Below are positions 43,704 through 54,063 of a stretch of 64,000 nt of DNA, one piece after another. The position numbers and the translations under genes are program-made. The number at the start of each line of letters is the position of its first letter. Within the stretch, counting starts at the first letter, position 1. The notes below the pieces were generated by a model. That model saw only the letters and a list, made by a program, of their open reading frames with translations. It ran no database searches and was not told the DNA's origin. The stretch is taken from NCBI GenBank assembly GCA_030247575.1, contig JAOTRV010000004.1:62001-126000 (forward strand), written 5' to 3'. This DNA comes from Sulfuritalea sp. GTDB lineage: Bacteria; Pseudomonadota; Gammaproteobacteria; Burkholderiales; Rhodocyclaceae.

Positions 43704-44194
43704 CCGGCTCCAGGGCCCATTCCATTTATTGATATCAGGTCCCGCAAGGTTGAAATGGTTCCACTTTGGCGGGAAAAATCGGATTTTTTTGGAATATTCT
43801 CCCGGCGAAAATTATTTATCCGTTTGAAATAGAGTGCAAACCCGTCTTCGTCGGTTGTTCCGCCAAAAAGCGATTCAGCGCCCCAATGAACAATCGGGAT
43901 ACGGCCAGTGATCTCGGCAAGGAGCAGTTGCCCCAACACATGGTCCACATCGGACCAGAATCCTGCGCCCCAGGCTCGGATCAGCAAAAACCCATTTTGA
44001 TGTCTCGTGCGTGGAGCGTTTGGATTTGACAATCCCAGCTTGGACGCAATGCGAGTCCTGAAGTTGGCGTACTGATTGGAGTTTGTGGGGGGGGGGGGAT
44101 CAATGATCGCGGCAAGGCTCAGAATGTCGGCTTGCGCAAGGTTTTCGCGTGAAATTAGGCTTTCAATATGATCTTGCGCTAAACGTGGATCCAT
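43700..44194 (-). pseudogene. Fucosyltransferase-like protein, N-terminal part with poly-C tract
   Basis: The 164-residue frame starts MDPRLAQDHIESLISRENLAQ and includes LIRAWGAGFWSDVDHVLGQLLLAEITGRIPIVHWG, an N-terminal nucleotide-sugar-type region (HWG and GFWSD). It ends SINGMGPGAG when the frame shifts near 43725. A run of 12 Cs (44087-44098, coding strand) encodes Pro residues in IDPPPPTNS. Because a frameshift also sits between the parts, I cannot say whether the functional gene is intact in some cells. Relation to GDP-fucose-type transferases is by pattern only. Confidence 0.6.
44087..44098 (-). repeat. Poly-C tract of 12 bases in the fucosyltransferase-like gene
   Basis: Twelve consecutive Gs on the plus strand (Cs on the coding strand), about 32 codons after the ATG. 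No other homopolymer of this length was noticed in the window. Such tracts slip during replication and often switch surface-glycan genes on and off. Confidence 0.75.
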
Positions 44195-44763
44195 TTTCGG
44201 AAGGCTTATGGTAGGTTAATGTGTGAGCGACCTCAATATGCTGCGTGATTGTACTCGTCCCGCGTGTCCAGTGTCCGCAATCAATCTTGACACGGGTACT
44301 TTCCGTCGGCGCCTTGACCCGCAGGTTGCCGGAAAGCGCCATTCTGCACCGCTCGCCAACACTGCCGGACAGAGGAGATTTGCGGCACCAGGCTCGGTGA
44401 CTTGATTCTTGGTGGGATCGAGCAAGTTAAAGCGCAAAGCATTGGAAACTGCAATGATAGTCAATCGTTGGCATTACCAAGTCAAGACAGTTGCGATCAG
44501 AAGGCTATGCCAACGAGAGCATAGGTAGTTCATTCTGTCCGACGTTTCAGGCCAGAGCGATGCGGCGTGCTTCTTTTGCCACTTGCTTGCACGAGCAAGG
44601 AAGTAGGTCACCTGCCGAGGCGAGATCCAGCGAATCTCAACACCCCCAGATTCCCCCCTTCGCGGGAATGACGGAGTTCCAAGAGCCGGCGCTGACCACA
44701 TGCCGCGCAGGGCCTCTGTCACAGCCCCATCGCCTACAATAGAGCCCCCTCAGTTCCATCCGA
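44195..44763. other. Intergenic region with no convincing gene
   Basis: These 569 bases hold no ORF that looks real. A minus-strand frame at 44474-44722 (with RQVTYFLARASKWQKKHAAS) resembles the pseudo-translations of noncoding repeats often seen in this group, so I do not call it. The region includes the dRS3-like element at 44650-44669 and a degenerate match to the dispersed repeat at 44682-44704. It lies between the low-GC glycosyltransferase gene and the DUF3683 gene. Confidence 0.6.
44650..44669. repeat. dRS3-like repeat (ATTCCC-N8-GGGAAT)
   Basis: ATTCCC, eight bases, GGGAAT exactly fits the 20-bp dRS3 format known from Neisseria and similar elements of other betaproteobacteria, where such sites can be targets of filamentous-phage or repeat recombination. 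The following GACGGAG also matches the usual flank (GGGAATGACGG). One copy here. Confidence 0.6.
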
Positions 44764-47700
44764 ATGCCCCGCATGACCGCCCGCCTGCGCGAAATCCCCT
44801 ATAACTACACCTCGTTCTCCGACCGCGAGATCGTCATCCGCCTGCTCGGCCCGGAGGCTTGGGCGACGCTGAACGAACTGCGTGCGGAGCGCGTCACCGG
44901 GCGCTCGGCGCGCATGCTCTACGAGGTGCTGGGCGACATCTGGGTGGTGCGGCGCAATCCCTACCTCGAAGACGACCTGTTGGCCAATCGCGAACGGCGC
45001 GAGGCGCTGGTGGAAGCCCTGCGCCACCGCCTGCGCGAAATCGACAAGCGGCGCGAGGGGAACGAGCGCGTGGCATTGCTGCTGACCGCCGCACAGGCGG
45101 CCGTGCAGTCCTTCGAGCGCTGGTTCGAAGAAACCCGCAGCCTGCGCAAGAAAGCGTTCAAGGCGCTGGCCCGCCACACCCGCAAGGACAACATCTGCTT
45201 CGACGGTCTGGCGCGCGTTTCGCATGTCACAGACGCCACCGACTGGCGCGTCGAATATCCGTTTGTGGTGCTGGCGCCCGACACCGAAGAGGAAATGGCG
45301 CCGCTGGTGCGCGCCTGCATCGAGCTCGGCCTGAGCATCATCCCGCGTGGCGGCGGCACCGGCTATACCGGCGGCGCCGTGCCGCTGGATGCGCTGTCGG
45401 TGGTGATCAACACCGAGAAGCTGATCGACCTCGGCGCCGTCGAAATGAAACGACTGCCCGGCACCGACAGAGACTACGCCACGGTGCGCACTGGCGCCGG
45501 CCTGGTCACGCGACGCGTCATGGAAGCCGCGGAAAAGGCCGACCTCGTCTTCGCCTGCGACCCGACCTCGGCCGATGCGTCCTGCATCGGCGGCAACATC
45601 GCGATGAACGCCGGCGGCAAGAAGGCGGTGCTGTGGGGCACGGCGCTCGACAACCTGGCTTCGTGGCGCATGGTGACGCCCGACGGCAACTGGCTGGACG
45701 TCGAACGCCTCAACCACAATTTCGGCAAGATCCACGAACAGGAGCTGGTCAGCTTCCGCCTCACGCGCTGGGACGCGAGCGGAAAGAAGAAGCTGGGCGA
45801 AGAACAGCTCGACGTACCCGGCAAACTGTTCCGCAAGGAAGGCCTCGGCAAGGACGTCACCGACAAGTTCCTCGCCGGCATCCCCGGCGTGCAGAAGGAA
45901 GGCACCGACGGCCTGATTACTTCGGCGGTGTGGGTACTACACAAGATGCCGCCGGTGACGCGCACCGTCTGCCTCGAATTCTTCGGTCGCGTGACGGAGG
46001 CCGTGCCCTCGATCGTCGAGATCACCGATTACTTCAAGCCGGGCGGCGCGGGCCTTGCCGCCGGCGTGCAACTCGCCGGCCTGGAACACCTCGACGAGCG
46101 CTATGTGCGCGCCGTCGGCTACGCGACCAAGGCCAAACGCCATGGCCGGCCCAAGATGGTGCTGATCGGCGACATCGTCGGCGCCGACGACACGGCGGTG
46201 ATGGCCGCCGCCGCGGAAGTGGTGCGGCTGGCAAACGCGCGCGGCGCCGAGGGCTTCATCGCGGTATCGCCCGAGACGCGCAAGAAGTTCTGGCTCGACC
46301 GGGCGCGCACCGCCGCGATCTCGAAGCACACCAACGCCTTCAAGGTCAACGAAGACGTGGTGATTCCGCTGCCGCGCATGGGCGACTATTGCGACGGCAT
46401 CGAACGGATCAACATCGAACTTTCGCTCGCCAACAAGATCGCGCTGGCCGATGCGCTGACGAACTACCTGCAAGGCGAACTGCCCCTGCACGCGGGCGAT
46501 GCCAACCTCGACCCGGAACTTCTGCTGGGCGACAAGCGCGAGCAGGCGCTGGAACTCGTCGCCGGCGTGCGCGCCAACTGGCAGGCGCTGCTCGACAATC
46601 TGGATCAGCACTTCCGCGAGCTGCAGGATTACCGCCTGCGGGTGTCGTGGAAGACCGAACTCAAGGCGCCGCTGGAAGGCCTGTTCGAAGGCAATGCCTT
46701 CCGCCCGGTGCTGGCCGGCATCGAGGCCATCCACAAGGACGTGCTGCGCGGCCGCGTCTTCGTCGCCCTGCACATGCACGCCGGCGACGGCAACGTGCAT
46801 ACCAACATCCCGGTCAATTCCGACCACTACGCGATGCTGCAGACCGCCTACAAGGCCGTCGAACGCATCATGGCGCTGGCCAAGTCACTGGGCGGGGTGA
46901 TCTCCGGCGAGCATGGCATCGGCATCACCAAGCTGGAATTCCTCGGCGACGACGAGATCCGCCCCTTCCGCGACTACAAGCAGCAAATCGATCCCGAGGG
47001 CCGCTTCAATCGCGGCAAGCTCATGCAGGGCGGCGATCTCGCCAACGCCTACACGCCCTCCTTCGCGCTGCTCGGCGTCGAGTCGCTGATCATGGAGCAG
47101 TCGGACATCGGCAAGATTTCCGACTCGATCAAGAACTGCCTGCGCTGCGGCAAGTGCAAGCCGGTCTGCTCGACCCACGTGCCGCGCGCCAACCTGCTCT
47201 ACAGTCCGCGCAACAAGATCCTCGGCACTTCGCTCCTGATCGAGGCCTTCCTCTACGAAGAGCAGACCCGGCGCGGCATATCCTTGCAGCATTTCGACGA
47301 ATTTTCAGACGTCGCCGACCACTGCACGGTCTGCCACAAGTGCGTCACGCCCTGCCCGGTGGACATCGACTTCGGCGACGTCTCGGTGGCGATGCGCAAC
47401 TTCCTGCGCCGCCAGAAAAAGAAGAAGTTCAATCCCGGCACGGCCGCGACCATGGCCTTCCTCAGCGCCAGCGACCCGGCGACCATCAAGCTGGCGCGCG
47501 CCGGCATGATCCAGCTCGGCTACAAGGCGCAACGCCTGGGCCACGCGCTGGCGAAGTCCTTCGGCCTGATCCAGGATACGGTGAAGCACCCGCCGGCCAC
47601 GCTGGGACGGCCCGACATCAAGACGCAGGTAATCCACTTCCTCAACAAGCCGATGCCGAAAAGCGTGCCGATGCGCACCTCACGCGCACTGCTCGACATC

Positions 47701-48543
47701 GACGACGACAGCCTGATTCCGGTGATCCGCGATCCGCAACGCGCGAGCGACGAATCCGAAGCGGTGTTCTATTTCCCCGGCTGCGGTTCCGAGCGCCTGT
47801 TCTCGCAGGTCGGCCTCGCCACGCAGGCCATGCTGTGGCACGCCGGCGCCACCACGGTGCTGCCGCCGGGCTACCTGTGCTGCGGCTATCCGCAGACCGC
47901 CAGCGGCGACGAGGACAAGGGACAGGCCATCACCACCGCCAACCGCGTGCTGTTCCACCGCGTCGCCAATACCCTGAACTACCTCGACATCAAGACCGTG
48001 GTGGTCTCGTGCGGAACCTGCATGGACCAGTTGCTGAAGTACGAATTCAGCAAGATCTTCCCCGGCTGCCGGCTGGTGGACATCCACGAATGGTTGTTCG
48101 AGAAAGGCATCAAGCTCGACGGCATCAAGGGTACGCAGTACATGTACCACGAGCCCTGCCACACGCCGATGAAGCATCACTCGGGCATCAAGGTGGCCAA
48201 CGCCCTGATGGGCCAGCGCGTCGACCTCTCCGATCGCTGCTGCGGCGAATCGGGTTCGCTGGCCATCTCGCGGCCCGACATCTCGACCCAGATCCGCTTC
48301 CGCAAGCAGCAGGAAATCGAGGCCGGCGCCGCGGCGCTTCGAACAGTAGACGCCAGCGACACGGTCAAAATCCTCACCTCCTGCCCTTCCTGCCTGCAGG
48401 GCCTGTCGCGCTACGAGAACGATGCCGGCATTTCCGCCGATTACATCGTGGTCGAAATGGCCAAGGCGATCCTCGGCCCCGACTGGATGCGGAACTACAT
48501 TCAGGCCGCGAACAATGGCGGCATCGAGCGCGTATTGCTGTAG
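44764..48543 (+). CDS. FAD/FMN-binding oxidoreductase fused to Fe-S and CCG domains (DUF3683)
   Basis: A 1259-residue cytoplasmic protein. Domains: DUF3683 (about 1-150), FAD-binding type 4 (about 165-390; [19 protein letters not shown]), C-terminal FAD-oxidase (about 400-740; [33 protein letters not shown]), two 4Fe-4S motifs ([32 protein letters not shown]; about 790-880), and two CCG domains ([34 protein letters not shown] and [11 protein letters not shown]). The layout is that of a GlcD-GlcF-like glycolate or D-lactate dehydrogenase in one chain; the substrate is not known. Repeat DR13 encodes TVDASDTV between the last two CCG parts. Confidence 0.9.
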   Translation: MPRMTARLREIPYNYTSFSDREIVIRLLGPEAWATLNELRAERVTGRSARMLYEVLGDIWVVRRNPYLEDDLLANRERREALVEALRHRLREIDKRREGNERVALLLTAAQAAVQSFERWFEETRSLRKKAFKALARHTRKDNICFDGLARVSHVTDATDWRVEYPFVVLAPDTEEEMAPLVRACIELGLSIIPRGGGTGYTGGAVPLDALSVVINTEKLIDLGAVEMKRLPGTDRDYATVRTGAGLVTRRVMEAAEKADLVFACDPTSADASCIGGNIAMNAGGKKAVLWGTALDNLASWRMVTPDGNWLDVERLNHNFGKIHEQELVSFRLTRWDASGKKKLGEEQLDVPGKLFRKEGLGKDVTDKFLAGIPGVQKEGTDGLITSAVWVLHKMPPVTRTVCLEFFGRVTEAVPSIVEITDYFKPGGAGLAAGVQLAGLEHLDERYVRAVGYATKAKRHGRPKMVLIGDIVGADDTAVMAAAAEVVRLANARGAEGFIAVSPETRKKFWLDRARTAAISKHTNAFKVNEDVVIPLPRMGDYCDGIERINIELSLANKIALADALTNYLQGELPLHAGDANLDPELLLGDKREQALELVAGVRANWQALLDNLDQHFRELQDYRLRVSWKTELKAPLEGLFEGNAFRPVLAGIEAIHKDVLRGRVFVALHMHAGDGNVHTNIPVNSDHYAMLQTAYKAVERIMALAKSLGGVISGEHGIGITKLEFLGDDEIRPFRDYKQQIDPEGRFNRGKLMQGGDLANAYTPSFALLGVESLIMEQSDIGKISDSIKNCLRCGKCKPVCSTHVPRANLLYSPRNKILGTSLLIEAFLYEEQTRRGISLQHFDEFSDVADHCTVCHKCVTPCPVDIDFGDVSVAMRNFLRRQKKKKFNPGTAATMAFLSASDPATIKLARAGMIQLGYKAQRLGHALAKSFGLIQDTVKHPPATLGRPDIKTQVIHFLNKPMPKSVPMRTSRALLDIDDDSLIPVIRDPQRASDESEAVFYFPGCGSERLFSQVGLATQAMLWHAGATTVLPPGYLCCGYPQTASGDEDKGQAITTANRVLFHRVANTLNYLDIKTVVVSCGTCMDQLLKYEFSKIFPGCRLVDIHEWLFEKGIKLDGIKGTQYMYHEPCHTPMKHHSGIKVANALMGQRVDLSDRCCGESGSLAISRPDISTQIRFRKQQEIEAGAAALRTVDASDTVKILTSCPSCLQGLSRYENDAGISADYIVVEMAKAILGPDWMRNYIQAANNGGIERVLL
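48343..48365 (+). repeat. Dispersed 23-bp repeat, copy DR13 (inside DUF3683 gene)
   Basis: ACAGTAGACGCCAGCG, AC, ACGGT: about six mismatches, the most divergent accepted copy. Sense to the gene, read as TVDASDTV in a linker. Confidence 0.6.
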
Positions 48544-48619
48544 CAAGGCCGGCAATTCGAGCCGGATCACCGGTCAAACCGGCTAGCACAGCGCCGCGGA
48601 TTGGCGCTATCCTTGGCGG

Positions 48620-49066
48620 GTGGGGACAAATCTCGATTGCGAGCTCTGTACGGGGCCCGGCGGTGATCTGCTGTGGAACGATGCGGCTTGCCGCGTGGTG
48701 CGGGTTGCCGGCGCCGACGGCGCGGCCTTTCCCGGGTTCTGCCGCGTGGTCTGGCACCGACATGTCGCCGAAATGAGCATGCTCGCCAAAGACGAGGTGC
48801 GCCATGTCATGGAAGTGGTGCTCGCCACCGAACGGGCCCTGCGGCGGGTGGTCCGGCCGGACAAGATCAATCTGGCAAGTTTCGGCAACGTGGTGCCACA
48901 TTTGCACTGGCATGTGATCCCCCGCTGGAAGGATGATAGCCACTTCCCTGTTCCCATCTGGGGGACGGCGCAGCGCGCCGGAGCCGTCCGTGCCGTACCG
49001 ACCCATGCCGCTTTGCGGCAAGCCCTCGAAGCCGAACTCTCTACCATGAATGATGAAACGCCATGA
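48620..49066 (+). CDS. HIT-family (histidine triad) hydrolase
   Basis: This 148-residue nucleotide hydrolase starts at a GTG, CELCTGPGGDLLW near the N-terminus, then VPHLHWHVIPRW with the H-x-H-x-H triad. It should hydrolyse nucleoside phosphoramidates or dinucleotides. The substrate is not known. Its stop overlaps the ATG of the PilZ-like gene (ATGA). Confidence 0.9.
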   Translation: MGTNLDCELCTGPGGDLLWNDAACRVVRVAGADGAAFPGFCRVVWHRHVAEMSMLAKDEVRHVMEVVLATERALRRVVRPDKINLASFGNVVPHLHWHVIPRWKDDSHFPVPIWGTAQRAGAVRAVPTHAALRQALEAELSTMNDETP

Positions 49067-50778
49067 ACTTTGATTTGCCTGTCACCGGAACCGAACAAAG
49101 TCCTGCATTCCTCAATCCGATCGCCTGCCGTGACTGGCTGGCCACCGTGCCGCTGGCGAATGCCGTGCAGGCGCAATCGATGCTTCTGCGCCAGCTCAAC
49201 CTGCTGCACCGCTACGCCCTGCCCGCGACCGAGCGCTTCGCCGTGCTCGAGGCGCTGCGCGGAGCCATCAGCGACGTGCAGGACGACGCCGCGAAGAAAT
49301 TTGCCGGCAAGCCCCTGCCGCTGGCGCCGCACGAACAGGCCGCCCTCGAAATCACGCTGAACATCTGGCACGTGCTGGCGCTGGGTTATCTGCGCTGTTT
49401 CGAGGCCCTTTGCGCCGGCAATTCGGCCAGCACCGGCAACGCCAACGGCAATGCCGGCGGCGACACCATCACCTCGGTGGCCGCCTTGCAGGCCCGACAC
49501 ACGCAGATTGTCGCCAGCACCGATCTGGCCGGCAAGGCCGCCACCCTGGCGCAACGCACGCTGTCGGTGTTCGCCGACTGGCAGGTCGATCTCTGTCGCG
49601 GCGAGGAATTGCCCGATCCCGGCTACTGGAAGCAATTGCACCAGGTCTTCGCCGCCGCGGAAACCCTCGGCATCGCAACTCGCGCCGTGAGCGATCCGGT
49701 GCGTCACGGCAATGCGCCGACCAGCGCCCTGGCCGCCTTCGGGGAATGCAACCTGTTGAGCACCGCCAACGTCTACGAGCTTCCGGCCCGCCATCTGGGT
49801 TGGGTTGCGCGCTGGGCGCGGCGCTGGGGCGCCAAGCTGTCCCTGCTGAAAGCGCCGCCCGAGGACATTCGCAACCGTGCCGTGCCGCTGTGGGTCAACC
49901 TCGACTCGGACCGTCCGGCGAGTTACTACCCGCAGGCATCGAGCGGTAGCCGCTGGCTGGAAACCACGGAACTCCGTAAAAGCCTGGTAGCCCGCATCAA
50001 CCTGCTGGAACAGGGCCGTGCGCCCGCCGAGCTCCAGCTCGGCGACGACGTCACCCAGCCGGCGGCGGGCCAGTTGCTGCAGCGGGTTCTGCAACGCTGG
50101 TGCAAGGGCGGAGCGCCGCGGCGTCATGAGCGGCACGCCTCGAATGCCGCCTGCAGTTTCATTGCGGGCTTCGAAGCCGTGCATTTCCACCTCGCGGGCC
50201 GCCAGGTGTTCCGCGCCCCGTCCCGTGACGACACGACCCTACGCCGCGAACGCGAGGAGTTCGAGACTTTCGGCGACCGCAGCCATCGCGCCGGCAACAC
50301 CAGCGAGGGCGGCGATTCCCATATCGAGAACTGGCAGGTGATGGACGACTGGCGCCTGCTCGACGAATCCGCCACCGGCCTGCGCATCACGCGGCCGCTC
50401 AAGGAGGGTGTGCGCATCGGCGCCGGCCAGGTGATCGCCGCGAAAACGGCGGACAACCAGCGCTTCACCCTGGGCAACGTGCGCTGGGCGCTGCGCGAAG
50501 GAGACAACTCGCTCGCGGCCGGCATTCAGCTGTTTCCGGGGGAGCCGCGTCCGGTTGCGGTGCGCGTGGTGGATCCGGACGGCACCCGCGGCACCTGGCG
50601 TCAGGGTTTTCTGCTGCCGGCGCTTGGCGAACTCAACGAGCCGGCCAGCGTGGTCGTTCCCGCCGGCACCTTCCGTCTCGATCGCAGCGTTGAAGTCATG
50701 GTCGATGAACAGGCGAAGGCGCTGAAGCTGGCCCGTGTCCTCGACCGCGGCATCGAGTTCGAGCGCTGCGCCTTCTAG
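49063..50778 (+). CDS. Protein with a C-terminal PilZ-like domain
   Basis: A 571-residue protein of unknown function. The N-terminal 400 residues are helical (LNLLHRYALPATERFAVLEALRGAI, LNIWHVLALGYLRCFEALCAG) without a recognised family. The C-terminal 150 residues contain a PilZ-type turn, DWRLLDESATGLRI (D-x-S-x-x-G), and strands such as FTLGNVRWALREGDNSLAAGIQLFPGE. This suggests, but does not prove, cyclic-di-GMP binding; the usual N-terminal Arg motif of PilZ is not obvious. Translationally coupled to the HIT gene; its 3' end overlaps phoR by 4 bases. Confidence 0.65.
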   Translation: MNFDLPVTGTEQSPAFLNPIACRDWLATVPLANAVQAQSMLLRQLNLLHRYALPATERFAVLEALRGAISDVQDDAAKKFAGKPLPLAPHEQAALEITLNIWHVLALGYLRCFEALCAGNSASTGNANGNAGGDTITSVAALQARHTQIVASTDLAGKAATLAQRTLSVFADWQVDLCRGEELPDPGYWKQLHQVFAAAETLGIATRAVSDPVRHGNAPTSALAAFGECNLLSTANVYELPARHLGWVARWARRWGAKLSLLKAPPEDIRNRAVPLWVNLDSDRPASYYPQASSGSRWLETTELRKSLVARINLLEQGRAPAELQLGDDVTQPAAGQLLQRVLQRWCKGGAPRRHERHASNAACSFIAGFEAVHFHLAGRQVFRAPSRDDTTLRREREEFETFGDRSHRAGNTSEGGDSHIENWQVMDDWRLLDESATGLRITRPLKEGVRIGAGQVIAAKTADNQRFTLGNVRWALREGDNSLAAGIQLFPGEPRPVAVRVVDPDGTRGTWRQGFLLPALGELNEPASVVVPAGTFRLDRSVEVMVDEQAKALKLARVLDRGIEFERCAF

Positions 50779-52075
50779 AGCTGAACCCGGTGCGGCGGAA
50801 ACACCGCACTGAACGTCGAACCCTGACCCGGCTCGCTTTCGATCTGCAGCACCGCCTGATGCCGCTCCAGCACATGCTTGACGATGGCCAGGCCGAGCCC
50901 GGTGCCGCCGGCTTCGCGTGAGCGGCCGCGATCGACCCGGTAGAAGCGCTCGGTGAGCCGCGGCAAGTGCTGCGGGGCGATGCCGATACCGCTGTCATTA
51001 ACCGAAAATCGCCCGCCGGCCTGGCCTTCGACAGTCCAGCGCAACACGATCTGGCCGCCCTCCGGCGTGTAGCGCACGGCGTTGCCCGCCAGGTTGGCGA
51101 ACGCCGAGCGCAACTCGCGGGCGCTGCCCAGCAGGCCGCGCGGCCCCTGATTTTCCAGTGTGATGCGATGGCGCCCGGCCGACAAGGCCTCCACCTCGCG
51201 ATGAATGTCGGCGAGCAGGGCCGCCGCGTCGACCGGGTCTTCCAGCGGCGGCGGCGAATCCGTTTCCAGCGAGGAGAGCGTCAGCAGGTCGTCGATCAGC
51301 TGCTGCATGCGCCGCGCCTGCTCGATGGCGGTCTGCAGATACTGCGCGATCCCCTGCGGGGGCGTGTCATCCAGGGCGTCCTGCGCGGTCTCGACAAAGC
51401 CGAGCGTGACCGTCAGCGGTGTCTTCAGTTCATGGGAAACGTTGGCCACGAAATCGCGCCGCATGGTGGCGAGCTTCTGCAGCTGGGTGACGTCGCGCAC
51501 CAGCAGCAGCGTGCGTCCGGCGGCGAAAGGGGCGGCCTGGATCTGCAGGCTGCGGCCCGGGTTGCGCTGCGTGTGCAGTTCGAGCGGTACGCCGCGATGA
51601 TCGGGGTTGTCGAGATACTCGAGGAATTCCGGCTCGCGCAACAGGTGCGTGATGCGGCTGCCGGTATCGACCGATCCCTTGAGACCGAGACAGACCTCGG
51701 CCTGCAGGTTCATCCATTCGATGGCGCGGTGGCCGTCGAGAATCATGACGCCGTCGGGCAAGGCCTCTGCGGCGCGGCGAAAGCGATCCAGTTCCTGGGT
51801 CGCCTGTTCGCGCTCGACGCTGGCCAGCCGGCCCCGCCGGTGCAGGGCGTCGAATGCGGCGCCCCAGGCGCCGCTCGCGCTCGGCGTCGGCGTGCCCAGC
51901 GGGCAGGCCGACCAGTGGATCAGCCGCAGCACCATCCAGAGCTGGCGCAGAAAAAAGAAGCTGACGCTGCCGAACGCCATGAGTTCCGCGCCGGCCTCGC
52001 CCGCCGCAATCCAGCCGGCCAGCGCCGCCAGAGCCGTCAGCAATGCCGCTGCCAGCAGCTCGGCCAGGACCGCGT

Positions 52076-52079
<4 letters not shown>
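50775..52079 (-). CDS. phoR: Phosphate-regulon sensor histidine kinase
   Basis: A 434-residue membrane kinase. It has two N-terminal hydrophobic segments (about 4-24 and 35-50) and a PAS-like domain (about 95-200; AAEALPDGVMILDGHRAIEWMN). A HisKA dimerisation helix follows with the phosphorylated His at about 216 (VSHELKTPLTVTLGFVE), and then an HATPase domain with N (NLAGNAVRYTPEGG), G1 (DSGIGIAP), F (LTERFYRVD) and G2 (GGTGLGLAIVKHVLE) boxes. This is PhoR-type. Its start overlaps the phoB stop (ATGA), so the two are coupled. Phosphate sensing normally also needs PhoU/Pst, which are not in this window. Confidence 0.95.
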
Positions 52080-52762
<683 letters not shown>

Positions 52763-52808
52763 GGACTCTTCAGGCTGGATAACAGACATCAGTCTATTGC
52801 GGCTTGAT

Positions 52809-52826
52809 GACGGTTCCGTGACAGCG
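52809..52826 (-). promoter_or_regulatory. Pho box upstream of phoB
   Basis: On the minus strand CTGTCAC and CCGTCAT, separated by four bases (GGAA), fit the two 7-base direct-repeat units of the PhoB operator (CTGTCAT, 4 bases, CTGTCAC type) closely. Its position 47-64 bases before the phoB start suggests autoregulation. The same region may also affect the divergent DUF971 gene. Confidence 0.6.
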
Positions 52827-52879
52827 GGCCGCCAGTCAGTGTGCGCTATGATAGCGGGCCCAATCAAGGAGCTGTAACC

Positions 52880-53302
52880 ATGTCCGGTCTCGACCAGAAG
52901 ACGCCGATTCCCACCGAGATCACCCTGCACCAGAAGTCCCGCATTCTCGAACTGACCTTCGACGACGGCAGCCGCTTCGAGCTGCCCGCCGAGTTCCTGC
53001 GCGTATGCAGCCCGTCCGCCGAGGTTCGCGGCCACGGACCGGGGCAGGAGACGCTGCAAACCGGCAAGCGCAACGTCGAAATCACCGCCCTCGAGCCCGT
53101 CGGCAACTACGCGGTGCAGCCGACCTTCTCCGACGGCCACAACACGGGCATCTACTCGTGGGACTGGCTCTACCATCTCGGCGCCAACCATCAGACGCTG
53201 TGGGCCGACTACCTCGAACGGCTTGAAAAAGCCGGGGCCAGCCGCGATATCGATTCGACGAAAGCGCCGCCCAAGTCATCAGGTGGCTGCGGTAGCCATT
53301 AA
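52880..53302 (+). CDS. DUF971 protein (GBBH-like N-terminal domain)
   Basis: A 140-residue protein with the GBBH-like N-terminal domain fold: HQKSRILELTFDDGSRFELPAEFLRVCSPSAEVRGHG and ALEPVGNYAVQPTFSDGHNTGIYSWDWLYHLG. The family is linked to iron-sulfur or iron binding and is often next to ubiE in betaproteobacteria, as here (3 bases upstream). It ends in SGGCGSH. AAGGAG precedes the ATG. Role not established. Confidence 0.9.
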   Translation: MSGLDQKTPIPTEITLHQKSRILELTFDDGSRFELPAEFLRVCSPSAEVRGHGPGQETLQTGKRNVEITALEPVGNYAVQPTFSDGHNTGIYSWDWLYHLGANHQTLWADYLERLEKAGASRDIDSTKAPPKSSGGCGSH

Positions 53303-53305
53303 ACA

Positions 53306-54049
53306 ATGCCAAAAACCCATTTCGGCTTCGAAACCGTAGACGAGAAGGAAAAGGCGCAGCGCGTAGCGGGCGTCTTCTCCTCGGTCGCGCAGAAATACGA
53401 CGTGATGAACGATCTCATGTCGATGGGCCTGCACCGGCTGTGGAAGAAATTCACCATCGACATCGCGGCGCCGCGACCGGGTGAGCGCGTGCTCGACGTC
53501 GCCGGCGGCACGGCCGATCTTTCGTCGGCCTTCGCGCGCCGGGTCGGCCCGTTTGAAGAAACCGGCGGTGAAGTCTGGCTGACCGACATCAACAACGCCA
53601 TGCTCGGCGTCGGCCGCGACCGCCTGCTCGACGAAGGCGTGCTGGCGCCGGTGGCCCAGTGCGACGCGGAAAAACTGCCCTTCCCCGACGATCATTTCGA
53701 TATCGTCACGGTAGCCTTCGGCCTGCGCAACATGACGCACAAGGACCAGGCCCTGCAGGAAATGCGCCGCGTGCTGCGCCCCGGCGGCCGGCTGCTGGTG
53801 CTCGAATTTTCCAAGGTGTGGAAGCCGCTGGAAAAGGTCTACGATGCGTACTCCTTCAAGCTGCTGCCATGGCTGGGCGAAAAAATTGCGGGGGATGCCG
53901 ATTCCTACCGCTACCTGGCCGAATCGATCCGCATGCATCCGGACCAGGCCGCACTCAAGGCCATGATGGAACAAGCCGGGCTGGAGCGTGTCGAAGTGTT
54001 CAACATGACAGCCGGCGTCGTCGCGCTGCATCGTGGTTACAAGTTCTAA
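53306..54049 (+). CDS. ubiE: Ubiquinone/menaquinone biosynthesis C-methyltransferase
   Basis: A 247-residue SAM-dependent C-methyltransferase of quinone synthesis. It has the family start [21 protein letters not shown], the motif [34 protein letters not shown] and the C-terminal [15 protein letters not shown]. Length is normal. It is in an operon with DUF971, a Tim44-like gene and ubiJ. ubiB, which often follows ubiJ, is not here. Confidence 0.96.
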   Translation: MPKTHFGFETVDEKEKAQRVAGVFSSVAQKYDVMNDLMSMGLHRLWKKFTIDIAAPRPGERVLDVAGGTADLSSAFARRVGPFEETGGEVWLTDINNAMLGVGRDRLLDEGVLAPVAQCDAEKLPFPDDHFDIVTVAFGLRNMTHKDQALQEMRRVLRPGGRLLVLEFSKVWKPLEKVYDAYSFKLLPWLGEKIAGDADSYRYLAESIRMHPDQAALKAMMEQAGLERVEVFNMTAGVVALHRGYKF

Positions 54050-54063
54050 CGAGGAGAGAGACA

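Noticed and set aside
44682-44704. Degenerate match to the dispersed repeat near the DUF3683 gene
   Set aside because: About six of 21 scored positions differ, including much of the second half; it may be a decayed copy but is not firm enough to count.
44474-44722. Minus-strand 82-codon frame in the intergenic region
   Set aside because: It covers the dRS3-like repeat and has no recognisable domain or ribosome-binding site; similar frames recur in noncoding repeats of this group.
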